Notes under the pieces: generated by a model
Seen by the model: the letters and a program-made list of their open reading frames with translations, nothing else
Database searches by the model: none
Told to the model about the DNA's origin: nothing
Translations under genes and position numbers: made by a program
From: Candidatus Omnitrophota bacterium
Lineage (GTDB): Bacteria; Omnitrophota; Gorgyraeia; 2-01-FULL-45-10
Assembly (NCBI GenBank): GCA_026387135.1
Contig: JAPLMH010000183.1
Coordinates: 1-6,832 of the forward strand
DNA length: 6,832 bases
Reading direction: 5' to 3'
Shown here: piece by piece, positions 4,951 through 6,832 of the stretch
Position numbering within the stretch: the first letter of the stretch is position 1
Layout: the number at the start of each line of letters is the position of its first letter

Positions 4951-6075
4951 GCCGACATTCTAAAGATAGCTAAGAAAAAGGGTACGCCGGTATTCATACT
5001 GGACCACAAGAAGATAAGGGATAACTACAGGGAGTTCAGGGAAGCCCTCCCTAGGGTCCAGGCGTACTACGCGGTAAAAGCAAACTCCAATCCCGAAATA
5101 GTCAAGACCCTCTATAAGATGGGCGCAAGCTTCGATGTCGCCTCATTCCCGGAGTTCATGATAGTGCATGAGAATATAAAGAATCTGTCCAAAAAAAAGA
5201 GGCAGGATTTTATATGGGACAAGATAATCTACGCCAATACGATAAAGCAGGAAGAGACCTTAAGAAAGCTCGATCAATATAAGCCGCTCGTCACATATGA
5301 TAATATGTATGAACTGAAGAAGATAAGGAAGCACTGCCCTCATGCGGGCTTAGTCTTAAGGATACGCGTCCCGAATACCGGCTCGATGGTCGAGCTCTCA
5401 TCCAAATTCGGCGCCCACCCAGGCGAAGCGGTGGATCTTATACTTGAGGCGTTCAAAATAGGCCTTGTGGTTGAGGGGATAAGCTTCCATGTGGGAAGCC
5501 AGTGCAATAATTTTGAGAATTACATGCAGGCGATCCAGCTTGCCTCATCGATACTGAAAGAGGCCGAATCGCGCGGCCACAAGATCAATATACTGGATAT
5601 AGGCGGCGGATTCCCTGTGAAATATAACAGCAAAGTTAAGTCCTTCAAGACTCTCGCCAGAAAACTTAACGCCGAGATAGACCGGCTCTTCCCGAAGACC
5701 ATGGAGATACTTGCGGAGCCCGGGAGATTTATGGTGGCCAATGCGGCGACCCTTGTCACGAAGATCATCGGCAAGGCCGTGCGGGATGAAAAGACCTGTT
5801 ACTATCTGGATGATGGCGTATACCATACATTCTCAGGTATAGTATTCGATCACTGCGTATATCCGCTGAAGTCCTTTAAGGATGGCGAGAAGAAGGTCTG
5901 CTCTGTGTTCGGCCCTACGTGTGACGCGTTCGATACGATATCCGTAGCCGAGGAGCTTCCGGACCTTGAGATAGGCGACTATCTGTACGCCGAGAATATC
6001 GGCGCTTACTCAATAGCCTCAAGCACCTACTTTAACGGCTTCCCGCCGGCAAAAGTGGTGCACATCAATAAATAA
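4948..6075 (+). CDS. Ornithine decarboxylase, PLP fold type III (alanine-racemase-like)
   Basis: This enzyme decarboxylates ornithine (possibly also lysine) to putrescine, the substrate of the upstream homospermidine synthase. The 375-residue protein shows YYAVKANSNPE with PLP lysine K44, FHVGSQ with H181, DIGGGFP (217-223), AEPGRFMVANA (256-266), DDGVYHTFSG (288-297), IVFDH with D301 (equivalent to substrate-binding D332 of trypanosome ODC), GPTCDAFD with C325, and YAENIGAYSIASSTYFNGF (347-365). These are eukaryote/alphaproteobacterial-type ODC marks; diaminopimelate decarboxylase (GPxCExxD) and carboxynorspermidine decarboxylase signatures are absent. The start is TTG 4948, supported by AAGGAG (4936-4941) with a six-base spacer; the N-terminus then aligns well with the family. 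It is co-transcribed with hss (11-bp gap, with the SD overlapping the hss stop). It ends 8 bp from a convergent gene. Lysine cannot be excluded as a second substrate. Confidence 0.93.
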   Translation: MADILKIAKKKGTPVFILDHKKIRDNYREFREALPRVQAYYAVKANSNPEIVKTLYKMGASFDVASFPEFMIVHENIKNLSKKKRQDFIWDKIIYANTIKQEETLRKLDQYKPLVTYDNMYELKKIRKHCPHAGLVLRIRVPNTGSMVELSSKFGAHPGEAVDLILEAFKIGLVVEGISFHVGSQCNNFENYMQAIQLASSILKEAESRGHKINILDIGGGFPVKYNSKVKSFKTLARKLNAEIDRLFPKTMEILAEPGRFMVANAATLVTKIIGKAVRDEKTCYYLDDGVYHTFSGIVFDHCVYPLKSFKDGEKKVCSVFGPTCDAFDTISVAEELPDLEIGDYLYAENIGAYSIASSTYFNGFPPAKVVHINK

Positions 6076-6083
6076 TTTTATCT

Positions 6084-6832
6084 TTACGCGGCTGTCCAGA
6101 ACGCTTTCATTAACTGGATCTCACGCCCGATCTTTTCCACCAGCTTAATGGGCCTTGCGAGCAACCTTGTTATTACACGATTCATAAGCTCGATCACATC
6201 CATGGCCGCGATCTCTTCATCGGACCTTCCCAATTCGTTGACAAATGCTGTAAGGGCCGCTTCATCGCCGGCGTAACTTTCTTTTACCATCTCCCTGAAG
6301 AGCGCTTCAGGCATGGGCGTCTTGCCATTCTCGAGAAGGGCTCCCAAAAGAGCTGTCGTCGTAAGCTTTGCCTGATATACTGTTACTACCTTTTCATCGC
6401 TCCGTATCTTTTCATAGTCATCCGGCAGTGAGATAGGTAGAAATCTGGCAAGCTTGAATATTTCCTGATCACGCTCGATGATATCGGCTATATCAGCCCT
6501 ATCCCTATCCTCTACGAGGATCATCCTTCTTGTGCCGGGCGCCGGTTTCTCTTTACACATCTTGACGAGCCTATCCATATTAGCGTATTCATGAAGCTCT
6601 ACGGCATCCTTGCCTTCGCGCTTGCCTATCTCCCTTATCGCCCTCTTCATAGCATTGGTAAATTTAAGGCTCTGCGGAATAATTAACTCTACCTTACTAT
6701 CTTTTAAGAGCTCGACGGCTTTGTAAATAGTTTCCAGTTCATTCGCCGACAATTTTTCCGCGCCCGGCCCCTTATCTAGTCCGAGGTTTATGCTGTATTC
6801 GGAAATTATCTGGATGACCGGCGGTCCTTTTC
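6084..6832 (-). CDS. C-terminal part of a protein of unknown function, open to the right window edge
   Basis: The frame ending at TAA 6086-6084 stays open through the whole right end of the window. A TTG at 6752 could serve as a start, but upstream codons continue without a stop and read plausibly as protein (GPPVIQIISEYSINLG then LDKGPGAEK). No Shine-Dalgarno precedes the TTG, so I treat this as the last 249 or so residues of a longer protein. The visible part is mostly alpha/beta and helical: LSANELETIYKAVELLKDSK, a VELIIPQSLKF strand-turn, RRMILVEDRDRADIADII, VVTVYQAKLTTTALLGALL, and a helical C-terminus ending with MKAFWTAA. There is no signal peptide or membrane segment in the visible part. 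I recognise no catalytic motif. It converges on the decarboxylase with 8 bp between stops and no obvious terminator. Function unknown. Confidence 0.75.
   Translation of the reverse strand, partial: KGPPVIQIISEYSINLGLDKGPGAEKLSANELETIYKAVELLKDSKVELIIPQSLKFTNAMKRAIREIGKREGKDAVELHEYANMDRLVKMCKEKPAPGTRRMILVEDRDRADIADIIERDQEIFKLARFLPISLPDDYEKIRSDEKVVTVYQAKLTTTALLGALLENGKTPMPEALFREMVKESYAGDEAALTAFVNELGRSDEEIAAMDVIELMNRVITRLLARPIKLVEKIGREIQLMKAFWTAA

Noticed and set aside
4948..6075. Diaminopimelate decarboxylase or carboxynorspermidine decarboxylase
   Set aside because: The GPTCDAFD motif, the FDH aspartate (D301) and the YAENIGAYSIASSTYFNGF end are ornithine decarboxylase features; the DAP-type GPxCExxD motif is absent.
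6084..6752. Complete 222-residue gene starting at TTG 6752
   Set aside because: The frame is open upstream to the window edge and no ribosome site precedes the TTG, so a longer partial CDS is the better reading.

Overview
This 6.8 kb window is a compact bacterial chromosomal segment with no sign of mobile elements, CRISPR or structural RNA genes. Exported proteins with Sec-type signal peptides, a c-di-GMP-I riboswitch and a bacterial-type homospermidine synthase paired with ornithine decarboxylase point to a diderm (Gram-negative-type) bacterium. Codon use is rich in ATA, AGG and AGA. The gene mix, together with an unrecognised reading frame that runs off the right edge, reminds me of uncultivated lineages such as Omnitrophota, but this is an impression and not a demonstrated placement.

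Layout, left to right. (1) The 5' part of purC (minus strand, cut by the left edge) and complete purB form a purine biosynthesis pair; PurC makes SAICAR and PurB cleaves it to AICAR. purB carries an exact in-frame 33-bp tandem duplication near its 3' end. Its promoter lies inside the end of the next gene and places the transcript start only a few bases before the ATG. (2) Upstream of purB on the same strand is a gene for a secreted lysozyme-like / lytic transglycosylase-like protein. It is preceded by an extended -10 promoter, a c-di-GMP-I (GEMM-I) riboswitch aptamer and an intrinsic terminator hairpin, which looks like a transcription-attenuation unit. (3) A strong terminator separates this from a two-gene minus-strand operon: a small heat shock protein that, unusually, has a signal peptide, and a 52-codon conserved-looking small ORF.

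(4) Between that operon and the plus-strand genes lies a very short divergent promoter region. Two consensus -35 boxes overlap head to head in a 13-bp palindrome, each with a 17-bp spacer to a good -10. (5) The plus strand carries hss (homospermidine synthase) and, 11 bp later, a fold-III ornithine decarboxylase starting at TTG. Together they convert ornithine to putrescine and then to homospermidine. (6) Convergent to these, separated by 8 bp, is the C-terminal part of a protein of unknown function whose frame stays open to the right edge of the window.

The points most worth a second look are the riboswitch-controlled cell-wall enzyme, the exported Hsp20 protein, the interlocked divergent promoters, the tandem duplication in purB and the apparent near-leaderless starts of purB and hsp20.
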